A DNA stretch of 64,000 nt from contig NZ_SIRE01000013.1 in NCBI RefSeq assembly GCF_004307995.1, positions 124,001 through 188,000 of the forward strand, given 5' to 3'. How positions within the stretch are numbered: the first letter of the stretch is position 1; each line of letters starts with the position of its first letter. The notes beneath the pieces were generated by a model that did not search any database, was not told the origin of the DNA, and was given only the letters and a program-made list of their open reading frames with translations. Positions 52,654 to 62,126 of the stretch are shown here, in pieces. The translations under genes were made by a program, and so were the position numbers. The DNA is from Paenibacillus thalictri (GTDB lineage: Bacteria > Bacillota > Bacilli > Paenibacillales > NBRC-103111).

Positions 52654-54441
52654 ATGCGGTCTTATTTCCTGAACTGGATTCACGGCATATCGTTTAAAAA
52701 CCGGATTCGGACCGCATTCATGTGCTTACTGATTTTTGCGGTGGCCTCTACCGGAGGGGTTTCCTATTATATCGTTGCCGGCGTCATCGAAAGGCAGGCG
52801 TTAAAGCAAAGCCAGGATTCCTTGAACAAATCGGCCCAAGTGCTGGATGAGCGCTTGAGAAAAATACTCGTATATATGATGACCATCACGATAAGCCAGC
52901 CGTTTAAAGATTTGGTCGTCGATTTGTCGGAACAGGACAGTCGCAATTATTATAAGCATCTCTCCAATTTGCAGCCGATTTTTGACCAGTTTACGCTGAA
53001 TGAACACTCGGTGGGCTCGGTGCTGATCAGCACCTCGATCGGAGACTTTTACAGCACGACGCAGCGCAGGCTGACGGAGCATCCGTTCCAGCAAACGGAG
53101 TTATACCGGCAGATGACGTCCTCCACGGCCAACCAGCGGGTATATTGGTCCGAAGAGCATAAAGACGAGTTGTTTTCCGACGGCAAAAGCGTGATCAGCC
53201 TTGTGTTTCAACCGTTCACGCAAAACTTGTCGGTAAAAGACATCTATATCATCGTTAACGTCGATGCGCCGACGATTTTTAAGCTGGTGGACAGCACGTT
53301 TGATGAGCTTGACCGCGAATCGTTTATACTGGCGGGCGGCAAGAGCAGTGTATTCAAGCGGCAAGGAAGCTATTGGGACCTGCTTCAATCGGGCGGTCTA
53401 TTTGAACGGATCGGCAAGGAAACGGAAGATTTCTTCGTGTTTTCCCATAACGATAAGGAAATGTATTTGATCAACTACGCGAAACTTCAAGTATATTCCG
53501 ACTGGACGTTGTTTACGGTTCAGCCGAGGAGCAAGCTGCTGCGGCTCATTGACGGCATACGCTGGAGTTCGATCGCGATTGTGATCGTTTGTGCGATTCT
53601 GACTTTGTATATTACCAATGTGCTCACCGGCATTTTGTTTAAGCCGCTGATGAAGATGCAGTTTCTCATGAACCGTGTAGGCCAGAACAACCTGCATCTG
53701 CGGTTTCACAGTCCGTATCAGGACGAATTGGCGCAGATGGGCGAGAAATTCAATCAGATGCTGGATGAGATCATGGCGCTGATGGAGCAAAATACGCAGA
53801 TGGAAAAAGATAAACATGTCGCCGAAGTGAAGGCGCTGCAGGCGCAAATCAACCCGCATTTTTTGTACAACAGCTTAAATATGGTGTTCTTGAAATGTAT
53901 GGATAATCAATACGATAAAGCCAAAGAAATGGTGATCTCTTTATCGAGACTGTTTGAGTTGGGCCTAAATAAAGGGCTGGAAGGCACGACGGTGGAGCAG
54001 GAGCTGCATCATGTCGAATATTACATGAAAATCCAGATGGCTTGTTACCGCGATTTGTTTGACTACCGCATTCATGTTCAAGACAAATCGCTGCTGGCCT
54101 ACCCTATGCTGAAAATATTGCTGCAGCCGCTGGTGGAAAATTCGATTTTGCATGGCTTCAAAAATCAGACGACCGGCGGGGAAATCGATATTTTTGTGGA
54201 GCGTGAGCATGATTTTATTGTGCTGACGGTTCAGGATAACGGATCGGGCATGGATCCGCAGGCGGTTAAACGGACCATACACGACAAGTCCGCCGATTCT
54301 TATGCCCTGCGCAATGTGTACAATCGCTTGAAGCTGTATGGGGGAGACCGTGCGCAAATGAGTATTACGAGCATCCCCGGCGCAACAACCCGGATTCAGC
54401 TGTTCATACCTATACGCGCGGACGGAGGGGAGCGGAATTGA
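52654..54441 (+). CDS. Sensor histidine kinase, YesM type (system C)
   Basis: The protein has 595 aa: TM1 at about residues 18-40, an extracellular sensor region to about 300, TM2 (SSIAIVIVCAILTLYITNVL), a HAMP linker, phospho-acceptor His402 in QINPHFLYNSL, and an ATPase domain with QPLVENSILHGF and DNGSGMD. GGGGAGAG lies before ATG. It overlaps the regulator gene by 4 nt. Its location between two sulfatase genes suggests that it detects the polysaccharide or its fragments. Confidence 0.93.
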   Translation: MRSYFLNWIHGISFKNRIRTAFMCLLIFAVASTGGVSYYIVAGVIERQALKQSQDSLNKSAQVLDERLRKILVYMMTITISQPFKDLVVDLSEQDSRNYYKHLSNLQPIFDQFTLNEHSVGSVLISTSIGDFYSTTQRRLTEHPFQQTELYRQMTSSTANQRVYWSEEHKDELFSDGKSVISLVFQPFTQNLSVKDIYIIVNVDAPTIFKLVDSTFDELDRESFILAGGKSSVFKRQGSYWDLLQSGGLFERIGKETEDFFVFSHNDKEMYLINYAKLQVYSDWTLFTVQPRSKLLRLIDGIRWSSIAIVIVCAILTLYITNVLTGILFKPLMKMQFLMNRVGQNNLHLRFHSPYQDELAQMGEKFNQMLDEIMALMEQNTQMEKDKHVAEVKALQAQINPHFLYNSLNMVFLKCMDNQYDKAKEMVISLSRLFELGLNKGLEGTTVEQELHHVEYYMKIQMACYRDLFDYRIHVQDKSLLAYPMLKILLQPLVENSILHGFKNQTTGGEIDIFVEREHDFIVLTVQDNGSGMDPQAVKRTIHDKSADSYALRNVYNRLKLYGGDRAQMSITSIPGATTRIQLFIPIRADGGERN

Positions 54442-56045
54442 ACGATGCGCCTTACACCTTATGTATCATCGACGATATGGAGGACGCTGTCGAATCGCTT
54501 GTGAAAAATATTCCGTGGCACGATTACAACATCAGCGTCTGCGGAACGGCAACCAATGGGCGCGACGGGCTTGATCTCATGAAGGAACTGAAGCCGGATA
54601 TTGTCTTGACCGATATTCGCATGCCCCATATGGACGGCCTTGAGATGGTTTCGTCCGTGCTGCAGGATATGCCGGGAGTCAAAATTATTATCATGAGCGG
54701 TTATTCGGATTTTCAATATGCGCAGAAAGCGATCCGCTTGGGGGCGGCCGACTATCTGATCAAACCGCTGACGCCGCTGGAGCTAGGGAACACGATGGGC
54801 AAAGTGATTTCCTTGCTGGAGAAGGAGCGGGAACAGCGGCTGCAGGAGCAATCGATCGAGAAGAAAATGAACGCCAGCATGCCCATATTAGTAAAAGAGC
54901 ATCTGAATCTGCTGATCCGTTACGAAACGTCCCGGGAAGCCGCCGAACGGCGTTGGCGAGATTTGCAGCTTAAGCTGGGGAACGGACAATTTGTCGTTAT
55001 GGTTGCAGAAATCGACGATTGGCCTTTGTCGGACGATCGGATCCAAATCCAGGAAGCGGAAATCGTGCGGTATGCGGTGCAAAAAATATGGGAAGAAACG
55101 ATTCTGGAATCCGCCGGCGGCATTGTATTTCCCGATGCGTATTCCAACCGGATCGTCAGCATCATTCATGATTCCGCACAGATGGATCCGCGCAAGCTCG
55201 GCGAGGAAAGCCGGATCAATATCGGCGATTATTCCAAATACAAGGTGTCCATCGGCGTAAGTTTGGTCGTTCCGATCGAGCAATTGCCCCGCGCTTACAA
55301 CCAGGCGTTAACCGCGTTATCTTACAACTTTTATACGGGGGGAAACAGCATTTTTTGCTTCTCCGACTATCAGCTGGGCATGGTGGACACAGCGCGGTGC
55401 GAAACGGAGAAGGAGAAGGAATTGCTGCTTTGCTTACGGGCCGGCAACGCTGACAAAATGACCGAGATCATGGGGCAAATGGTTGACCACTATTGTGATG
55501 TTCGGCAGCTTTCCGCTCCCGACGACATCATCTCCAGAGGTAACGAACTGATGTTCCTGATGAAGCGGGAGCTGCTTGATATTGTTCCCGCCGAACATGC
55601 GGCGCTGATCGATAAGGAAATGACGGATTTGCGCAAATCGAATACGGCCAGCGTGCAGTCGATGAAGCAGCAGCTTTACGATATGTGCCGGGTCGGCTGC
55701 GGTTTGATTCAAAAAGAACAGGAAAGCGAAGCGATCCGGCTGGTTAATGAAGCCGTCGAGTTCATCGACAGGTCGCTTTCTGACAATTTGACGATCGGCG
55801 ATTATGCGGCGCATGTGCACCTCAGCACGAGTTATTTTGCCAAAGTGTTCAAAAAAACGAAAGGGCTCACCGTGCATCAGTATGTGATCCGGGAAAAAAT
55901 CGCCATGGCGCAAAAAATGCTGCTCCACGACAAGCAGGTGCAGGAGATTGCCCAGGAGCTTGGATTCGAGGACAGGCGGTATTTTACGGAAGTGTTTAAG
56001 AAACATACAGGCGCGACCCCGACGGAATGGAGAAGCGGGCAATGA
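54438..56045 (+). CDS. Response regulator, YesN type with AraC output domain (system C)
   Basis: The protein has 535 aa. The receiver domain has IIDDMED, phospho-acceptor Asp59 in VLTDIRMPHMDG and Lys in LIKPLTPLE; the C-terminal AraC helices show IGDYAAHVHLSTSYFAKVFKK and VQEIAQELGFEDRRYFTEVFKKHTG. The start is TTG 54438, 5 nt after AGGGGAG and overlapping the kinase stop. Its own stop overlaps the esterase start, so kinase, regulator and esterase are coupled. It should control the system C genes, perhaps through the repeat at 47607-47640. Confidence 0.93.
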   Translation: MNDAPYTLCIIDDMEDAVESLVKNIPWHDYNISVCGTATNGRDGLDLMKELKPDIVLTDIRMPHMDGLEMVSSVLQDMPGVKIIIMSGYSDFQYAQKAIRLGAADYLIKPLTPLELGNTMGKVISLLEKEREQRLQEQSIEKKMNASMPILVKEHLNLLIRYETSREAAERRWRDLQLKLGNGQFVVMVAEIDDWPLSDDRIQIQEAEIVRYAVQKIWEETILESAGGIVFPDAYSNRIVSIIHDSAQMDPRKLGEESRINIGDYSKYKVSIGVSLVVPIEQLPRAYNQALTALSYNFYTGGNSIFCFSDYQLGMVDTARCETEKEKELLLCLRAGNADKMTEIMGQMVDHYCDVRQLSAPDDIISRGNELMFLMKRELLDIVPAEHAALIDKEMTDLRKSNTASVQSMKQQLYDMCRVGCGLIQKEQESEAIRLVNEAVEFIDRSLSDNLTIGDYAAHVHLSTSYFAKVFKKTKGLTVHQYVIREKIAMAQKMLLHDKQVQEIAQELGFEDRRYFTEVFKKHTGATPTEWRSGQ

Positions 56046-56917
56046 GCGGCGGAAAACATACCCATGTTTATAAAACTGTAAACGATTGCCGGATCCAAGC
56101 GGATGTCAGCCATAGCAGCCATAATGCGGCGACCCTTGTTTATTTTCATGGCGGAGCGCTTATATCGGGTTCAAGGACGATGCTTCCGGACGAACAAATC
56201 GATTTGTATATGCAAGCGGGTTTTAATGTCGTTTCCGTGGATTACCGCTTGGCGCCGGAAACTAAACTTCCGATTATCGCAGAAGATATCCGCGACGCCA
56301 TCCGCTGGGTGAGAACGGAAGCGGCGGACTTATACCGGTTCGATCCCGACCGGATCGCGTTTGCCGGCGGGTCGGCAGGAGGTTATTTGGCTTTATTGGC
56401 GGGAACGGGAATAGACGGTTACCGGCCTAAAGCGGTTGTTTCCTTCTACGGATACGGCGACATTCTTGGCGATTGGTATACGCAGCCAAGCGAGTTTTAC
56501 TGCCGGATGCCGCTTATTTCGCAGAATCGGGCGTACGGATGTGTGGGAGGGGCTGAGCGATCGGAGGGATCGAGGGACCGGCGCGATTTTTATTGGTACT
56601 GCCGGCAGAATGGCGTGTGGGTTCAAGAAGTAACCGGTTATGATCCCGTGAAAGACAGGCTGCAGTTGCTGCCATACAATCCTATCGATCAAATATCGTC
56701 CGATTATCCGCCGACATTGCTGCTCCATGGCACTGACGACACCGATGTGCCTTATGAGCAATCGCTTATGATGCATGAGCAGCTCCACAAAGCGGGAGTT
56801 GACAGCAAGCTGATTACGATGGACGGTGCGGGGCACGATTTTGATAAAAATGAAACTGATCCCAGTGTGAAGCAGGCATTCGCAAGTGTCGTCCGGTTTT
56901 TACAAGAACATGTGTGA
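56042..56917 (+). CDS. Alpha/beta hydrolase (carbohydrate-esterase-like)
   Basis: The protein has 291 aa and the esterase/lipase fold: oxyanion motif YFHGGALISGS (about residues 35-45), VDYRLAPE, nucleophile in GGSAGGY (about 110-116), Asp in LHGTDDTDVPY and His in GAGHDFD. There is no signal peptide. In a polysaccharide locus it may remove acetyl, methyl or acyl groups from imported sugars. The start ATG 56042 overlaps the regulator stop (ATGA); the ATG at 56027 would include its ribosome site. Confidence 0.88.
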   Translation: MSGGKHTHVYKTVNDCRIQADVSHSSHNAATLVYFHGGALISGSRTMLPDEQIDLYMQAGFNVVSVDYRLAPETKLPIIAEDIRDAIRWVRTEAADLYRFDPDRIAFAGGSAGGYLALLAGTGIDGYRPKAVVSFYGYGDILGDWYTQPSEFYCRMPLISQNRAYGCVGGAERSEGSRDRRDFYWYCRQNGVWVQEVTGYDPVKDRLQLLPYNPIDQISSDYPPTLLLHGTDDTDVPYEQSLMMHEQLHKAGVDSKLITMDGAGHDFDKNETDPSVKQAFASVVRFLQEHV

Positions 56918-56965
56918 ATTCCGCCGAAAAGTGCTTGGTGCGGATAGCTGCGGATGGAGGTTGAA

Positions 56966-58447
56966 ATGAATAAACCTAATATCATTCTCATTGTTTCCGA
57001 TCAGCATCGCGGAGATTTTATGGGGCATCGGGGCAATCGAACGGTGAATACGCCTAATCTGGATCGGCTGGCCGCCGGTGGCGTTTCGTTCATACAGCAT
57101 TACTGCAACTCGCCGTTATGCGTGCCTTCGAGGATGTCGATGCTGGCAGGGCGCCATCCCCATCATACGGGGGTGTTTGGCAATGAGGACTGCCTGGCGT
57201 CGGATATGCCGACCTTCGCGCATTCCTTGGCGCTCGGCGGTTACCAGACGGTGCTGTGCGGCCGGATGCATTTTGTCGGTGCGGATCAGCGGCATGGGTT
57301 TCATAGGAGATTGGTGGGCGATATTACGCCCAGCTACACCGGCGGACCGAAGACGGATTACGGCCATCTGGCGGGAACCTCGGATTCGGACATGATTTCG
57401 ATCACGCTGGCCGGGCAGGGGAACAATCCGGTCATGCGGTATGACGAAGCCGTCACTTCGGCTTGCGAGCAGTTTCTGGAACAGAGCGGCGACCGCACGG
57501 ACGGCAAACCTTTTCTGCTGACGGTAGGGCTGTACGGTCCGCATAATCCGTATACGTGTTCGCCGGAAGAATACGCCAGGGCGCTGGCCGCCATGGAACA
57601 ATACAACAACATCATCCCGCAGCAGCCAAATCTTCATCCGTGGATAGAAAGCGCAAGGCAAAAAGCGGGGCTCGGCGCCATGACCAAAGAGCAATTAAAG
57701 ATGGCGCGTGCTCATTATATAGGGCTCGTCAACCATCTGGACGGTTACATCGGCCGCATTGTCAAAGCAGCCGAGTCGCTGCGGCGGGATACCTTGCTTA
57801 TCTACATCAGCGATCATGGGGATATGGCCGGCGACCATGGATTGTTTTGGAAGCGAAGTTTTTATGAAGGCGCTGCCAAAGTGCCGATGATCTGGTATCC
57901 GGTTGTGCAGCAGAACGGGAATTTGCTTGGGTCGCCGGGCCGAAGCGTTGATGTGCCTACCAGTCTGGTTGATCTGGCTCCAACGCTGGCCGCCGTCACC
58001 CATTCGCCTGAGCTTCCGCACCCGGATGGGCACGACTTATCGGTTCTGCTTCGTGAACCGGGCGGATCGGACTCGGACGACATGCCGTCATGGAAGGATA
58101 GAGCCGTTTACTCGGAATTGGTCATCCCCGGCAGAACGCCGGCCAGAATGATCCGCACGGAAAACTACAAACTTGTTTATTATCACGGATATTCGGCTTT
58201 GCAGTTATTTGATCTCGATAAGGACCCCCACGAGGTAAACGATGTAAGCGAATCAAGCGACTACGCCGGCGTCAAACAACGGCTGTTAAGCCGGCTCACC
58301 GAACATTGGGACGGCGAGGAATTGCTGCGGCGCAGAGATCGGAAAAGACCGGATCACGAGTATATGAAAAAGTGGGGGCAAACGGTTGGCATGGGCAAGC
58401 TCGATTTATGGGACTACGAGCGGCACATGAGCGGTAGCGCTACTTAA
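56966..58447 (+). CDS. Sulfatase (type I, formylglycine)
   Basis: The protein has 493 aa, a second sulfatase only distantly related to the one at 51011. The maturation motif is C52-V-P-S55-R56 in LCVPSRMSMLAG, the classical form. Metal-site and substrate-site words are IVSDQHRGDFMG near the start and YISDHGDMAGDHGLFWK in the second half. There is no signal peptide, which fits action on imported oligosaccharides. ATG 56966 follows GGAGG by 5 nt. Two different sulfatases imply two sulfation positions on the substrate. Confidence 0.93.
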   Translation: MNKPNIILIVSDQHRGDFMGHRGNRTVNTPNLDRLAAGGVSFIQHYCNSPLCVPSRMSMLAGRHPHHTGVFGNEDCLASDMPTFAHSLALGGYQTVLCGRMHFVGADQRHGFHRRLVGDITPSYTGGPKTDYGHLAGTSDSDMISITLAGQGNNPVMRYDEAVTSACEQFLEQSGDRTDGKPFLLTVGLYGPHNPYTCSPEEYARALAAMEQYNNIIPQQPNLHPWIESARQKAGLGAMTKEQLKMARAHYIGLVNHLDGYIGRIVKAAESLRRDTLLIYISDHGDMAGDHGLFWKRSFYEGAAKVPMIWYPVVQQNGNLLGSPGRSVDVPTSLVDLAPTLAAVTHSPELPHPDGHDLSVLLREPGGSDSDDMPSWKDRAVYSELVIPGRTPARMIRTENYKLVYYHGYSALQLFDLDKDPHEVNDVSESSDYAGVKQRLLSRLTEHWDGEELLRRRDRKRPDHEYMKKWGQTVGMGKLDLWDYERHMSGSAT

Positions 58448-59079
58448 GCTTGAGTTAGGGTGGCGGAAGCAAAGCGGCTGAGGGCTGAGGTTGAGGAAAC
58501 TTGAAAGTTCGAGGGCGCGAAAGCTTTAAAGATCGAAGACACGAAAGTTCGGTGGGGCGAAAGCTTGACTTTGGCTAGCTGCCTGTGACGGACATCGTCG
58601 CCGCTAGGATGGGCCTTATACACGACCTTATCCATGCGAACGTCATGCTCCCACACGAACGCTAACGGACAGGAGCGCTTCTATTTGGCAAAAAAATCGA
58701 GGGTATCATTTTTAACGGACAATGGAGACTTTATTTGCCCAAAAAGTCAGGGAAACCGTGAGGACAGGACGAATAAGAGCGCTGGTGTCCATTACGTTTA
58801 ACGAACCTCAGATTTGGCTTACATAGCGTCGCTCACGTCCGTTAGAGTGGGGACCTCTCCAACGTTGAGGGGGGAGCACGAATCAACAGTCTCAACAGTC
58901 TCATTCAGTCCGTTGTCCATTCGAGTAGGTTCTATGTCCAAAACGGGTCGCGACGAATAAAAGAAACTTGATCATTCCCATGACGATTGTGAATTTGCAT
59001 AAAGTTTCCGCAGGAAGCGATTCCCGTGACGATACTGGGTCCATCAGCTTCTTATCCTGATAACATTGGAGGCAAACGG
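58448..59079. repeat. Intergenic block with two repeat families
   Basis: This 632-nt gap has no convincing gene. A 24-nt unit beginning GAAAGTTCG and ending GCGAAAGCTT occurs at 58503-58526 and 58543-58566 (period 40). A second unit of about 40 nt, starting TAACGGACA and continuing as GGAGCGCTTCTATTTGGC, occurs at 58662-58702 and 58712-58752 on the plus strand and, more degenerate, at 58769-58794 and 58806-58845 on the minus strand. I believe similar TAACGGACA units are scattered between genes in Paenibacillus genomes, from memory only. The last 200 nt should contain the promoter of the next operon. Confidence 0.6.
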
Positions 59080-60087
59080 ATGATCACTTACGGCAAGGTG
59101 GAGCCGTTTGATACGTTTGATAAAGTCACGCTGGAGAATGAGCGGCTGCGGCTGCAGATACTGCCCGGGCTTGGCGGCAAAATCTGCTCGCTGCTGAACA
59201 AAACAACAAACCGCGAATGGCTGGACCGGCCGCCTCACCGGCCGTTTCGGATGCCCCAGATGGGCTCTTTATGGGAGGAATGGGACCGCTGCGGGTGGGA
59301 TGAGCTGTTTCCTTCCATCGACGCATGCAGATTAGATATAAGTGGCATTGATGAAGATGACACCGATGCCGATGCAAGCGGATTAAGCGGATCGCCGCAT
59401 AAGCGGCAGACGGAGGTTCCTATTCCCGACCACGGCGAGTTATGGGCTGTGCCCTGGGAGTATGAAGAACTCGATCCGCTTACCCTCAAGTTATCCGTGA
59501 ACAGCCGTTTGCTGCCGGTCCGATTGGAAAAAACGATCCGCCTGCAGGACAACCGCGTCCATTTTCACTACAGCTTAACCAATAGGGGGAGGCACGCACT
59601 TCCATATATTTGGGCTCCGCATCCGATCATTGCCGCCACGGAGCAAATGACGATCGAGCTGCCAGCGACGGTAAAACGTATCGTTACCGCTTACTCGGCG
59701 GACGGAAGACTGGGCACGCGCGGGGATGAGCACGCGTGGCCGACCGCCTGCGCTGCAAACGGCGATCAGGTCGAATTGAATGCGATGCCAGCGCGCAATT
59801 CCGGAGTTGCCGATAAATTTTACGTTAAGCCGCCTTGCCGCGAAGGCTGGTGCGCGGTGCGTGTTAACGATACGGGGGAGCGGTTTAAGCTCACTTACGA
59901 TACGGCCGATTTGCCTTATTTGGGCATATGGATCAACGGCGGCGGCTGGAATGGCGAGTACCATCTGGCGCTTGAGCCTGCCACGGGATATTTGGACAAT
60001 CTGCATGACGCCTATCGAAATGAGCAGTGTGCGGTCATCGGGGCGTCGGCAATGAGCAGCTGGGATATGCAGCTGGAAATTAGTTGA
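59080..60087 (+). CDS. Aldose 1-epimerase-like (galactose-mutarotase superfamily) protein
   Basis: The protein has 335 aa and a beta-sandwich layout of the mutarotase superfamily: LENERLRLQILPGLGGKICSLLNK near the start, WDELFPSIDAC, then YIWAPHPIIAAT with a His in the usual catalytic place, and LGIWINGGGWNGEYHLALEPATG near the end with the Glu of EPATG as probable base. It may equilibrate anomers of the imported sugar or of a uronate. TTGGAGG lies 7 nt before ATG 59080. It opens a tight run of genes that reaches the right edge. Confidence 0.85.
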   Translation: MITYGKVEPFDTFDKVTLENERLRLQILPGLGGKICSLLNKTTNREWLDRPPHRPFRMPQMGSLWEEWDRCGWDELFPSIDACRLDISGIDEDDTDADASGLSGSPHKRQTEVPIPDHGELWAVPWEYEELDPLTLKLSVNSRLLPVRLEKTIRLQDNRVHFHYSLTNRGRHALPYIWAPHPIIAATEQMTIELPATVKRIVTAYSADGRLGTRGDEHAWPTACAANGDQVELNAMPARNSGVADKFYVKPPCREGWCAVRVNDTGERFKLTYDTADLPYLGIWINGGGWNGEYHLALEPATGYLDNLHDAYRNEQCAVIGASAMSSWDMQLEIS

Positions 60088-60106
60088 TAGAAAGGTGTGA
60101 CTAGCG

Positions 60107-61081
60107 ATGGGCTCATATGTAGTGGCGGTAACCGACTACGGTTTCCCCGATTTGAAGCAGGAGGAAGAGGTGCTGCTGCCGCTTGGCTTTCAGTTTGCGA
60201 CAGGCCGGTGCACAACGGCGGAGCAGGTGATCCAACTGGCCGGCGAAGCGGATGCGATCTTAACGGAGCGGGCGCCGATTACGAAGGAAGTGATCGAGCA
60301 GCTGCACAACTGCAAAATTATCGTCAGGTACGGCGTCGGCGTGGACAATGTGGATGTTGAAGCGGCGAAAGCCAGACATATTCCCGTAGTGAATGTGCCC
60401 GATTACGGCACGGGAGAAGTCGCCGATCATGCGATGACCTTGCTGCTTTCTTCGGTTCGAAAAATTCCGCAGGTGGTATCCCAGGTGCGCCGAGGCGTAT
60501 GGCAGACGACACCGCAGCGGCCGATCTTCGGGTTTCAAGGCACAACCTTGGGTATCGCCGGTTTCGGCCATATCGGGCGCGATGTAGCGAAGCGCGCGCA
60601 AAGTTTCGGCATACGTACGATCGCTTACGATCCTTATGTGCAGGACGACGTATTTCGTGAACGGGGGACGGAGCGGGTCGATTGGGATACGCTTTTGCAG
60701 GCCAGCGATTTTATATCTGTGCATCTTCCGCTGACGGATGCGACCAAGCATATTTTTGACGAAAACGCCTTTGCCCGCATGAAACCGACGGCTTATTTGA
60801 TCAACACCTCAAGAGGGGCGGCGGTCAAGACGCAAAGCCTGATTGAAGCGCTGCAGAGCAGCAGAATCGCAGGCGCCGCACTTGACGTATTGGAGCATCA
60901 GCCGGTTGCGCCGGACAGTCCGCTGCTCGCGTTGGACAACTGCTTGATTACAAGCCACTGCGCATGGTATTCGGAAAGCTCGCTGGGCCGGCTGCAGCGC
61001 CATGCCGCTCTGGAGATCAAACGATTGTTTAGCGGCGAACGCCCCAAACATATCGTCAACGGCGTTGAGGTGGGGGTATGA
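60107..61081 (+). CDS. D-2-hydroxyacid dehydrogenase family protein
   Basis: The protein has 324 aa, the length of the family. The NAD-binding motif is LGIAGFGHIGRDVAKRA (about residues 147-163), with an Asp in YDPY for NAD preference. Catalytic residues are Arg in NTSRGAA, Glu in LEHQPVAPDSP and His in SHCAWYSE. It interconverts a 2-keto acid and a D-2-hydroxy acid. In this locus it may act on a uronate-derived acid. AAAGGTG precedes ATG; the stop overlaps the next start by 4 nt. Confidence 0.9.
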   Translation: MGSYVVAVTDYGFPDLKQEEEVLLPLGFQFATGRCTTAEQVIQLAGEADAILTERAPITKEVIEQLHNCKIIVRYGVGVDNVDVEAAKARHIPVVNVPDYGTGEVADHAMTLLLSSVRKIPQVVSQVRRGVWQTTPQRPIFGFQGTTLGIAGFGHIGRDVAKRAQSFGIRTIAYDPYVQDDVFRERGTERVDWDTLLQASDFISVHLPLTDATKHIFDENAFARMKPTAYLINTSRGAAVKTQSLIEALQSSRIAGAALDVLEHQPVAPDSPLLALDNCLITSHCAWYSESSLGRLQRHAALEIKRLFSGERPKHIVNGVEVGV

Positions 61082-62091
61082 AGGCAATTGTATATCAGGG
61101 TCCGCGCCAGCTCAGCATGGAGGAGCATGAGGTGCCGCAAGCCGGTCCCGGTGAAGCTATCGTCAAAGTGGAAGCGGTCGGTATATGCGGCAGCGAGCTG
61201 GAAGGTTATCTCGGGCACAGCAGCGTGCGGGTTCCGCCGCTGGTCATGGGACACGAGTGCTGCGGCACGATTGTCGACGCTTGCGGTGCTGATGGAGCTG
61301 CAGCCGCGAATTGGTCTGCGGGGGACAAAGTAGTGGTCAATCCGCTGATCAACTGCGGGAGCTGCGACCGCTGTCTGGCGGGTAAAACGCATCTCTGCCG
61401 TCACCGTGTGCTGATCGGCATCCATCGGCCCGGCGCTTTTGCGGAGTATGTCAAAGTGCCGCTGCAGAGCCTGCTGGTCGTGCCAAAAACGCTGGATTCG
61501 TCGCTTGCTTCTTTGGCCGAGCCGCTGGCAGTTTGCATACATGCGCTGAAGTTAGGTTTGCGCCCTTTTGGAGAACTGCTTATCTTTGGCGCTGGAGCGA
61601 TCGGATTGTTGACGTTGCAAGCGGCGCGGAACATGGGGGCTCAGCGGATTTTGGTCGTAGACCGGCAGGAAGCGAGGCTGGGCCATGCCGCGGCGTTAGG
61701 CGCAGATACGGCGACGCCGGAGCAGTTGGAAGCGAAGTTAAGCGAGTTGGCCCCGGGGGGCATCGACACGATCATCGATTGTGTCGGCGTAACCGCGACG
61801 AGGCAGCAAGCGCTGCAATGGATCAGTCCGGGCGGGATCATCGTGCTGGTAGGCTTAGGCCACGACGAATCTCCGCTGCAATTAAACCGCCTAATCCGCC
61901 AGGAGGTTGCTCTGTTTGGCTCTTATTCGTATACCCGCGAAGATTTTACCCAAGCGGTTCGGCTGCTGACCGGCGGCAAAATCAGCATGGATCGTTGGAC
62001 CGGAACGTGCCGCTTAACCGAAGCACCGGACGCCTTTCACGTGCTGGCGGAAGGATCATCCCCGTTCAGCAAAATCATTCTTCATCCGTAA
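61078..62091 (+). CDS. Zinc-dependent alcohol/sugar dehydrogenase (MDR family)
   Basis: The protein has 337 aa. Catalytic zinc ligands are Cys in GICGSEL and His-Glu in MGHEC; the structural zinc is held by the four Cys of NCGSCDRCLAGKTHLC. The NAD(P) loop is FGAGAIGLLTLQAA (about residues 165-178) with Asp in LVVDRQE, which favours NAD. The family includes sorbitol, threonine and galactitol dehydrogenases. It probably oxidises a sugar alcohol or reduces an aldehyde in the sugar pathway. The start overlaps the previous stop (ATGA). Confidence 0.9.
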   Translation: MKAIVYQGPRQLSMEEHEVPQAGPGEAIVKVEAVGICGSELEGYLGHSSVRVPPLVMGHECCGTIVDACGADGAAAANWSAGDKVVVNPLINCGSCDRCLAGKTHLCRHRVLIGIHRPGAFAEYVKVPLQSLLVVPKTLDSSLASLAEPLAVCIHALKLGLRPFGELLIFGAGAIGLLTLQAARNMGAQRILVVDRQEARLGHAAALGADTATPEQLEAKLSELAPGGIDTIIDCVGVTATRQQALQWISPGGIIVLVGLGHDESPLQLNRLIRQEVALFGSYSYTREDFTQAVRLLTGGKISMDRWTGTCRLTEAPDAFHVLAEGSSPFSKIILHP

Positions 62092-62126
62092 ATGGGCTCC
62101 AAACCATAATGAAGGAGGCGGGTGCG

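Noticed and set aside
58503..58850. CRISPR array
   Set aside because: Units differ in sequence and strand, spacers are not of constant length, copy number is low, and no cas gene is near.
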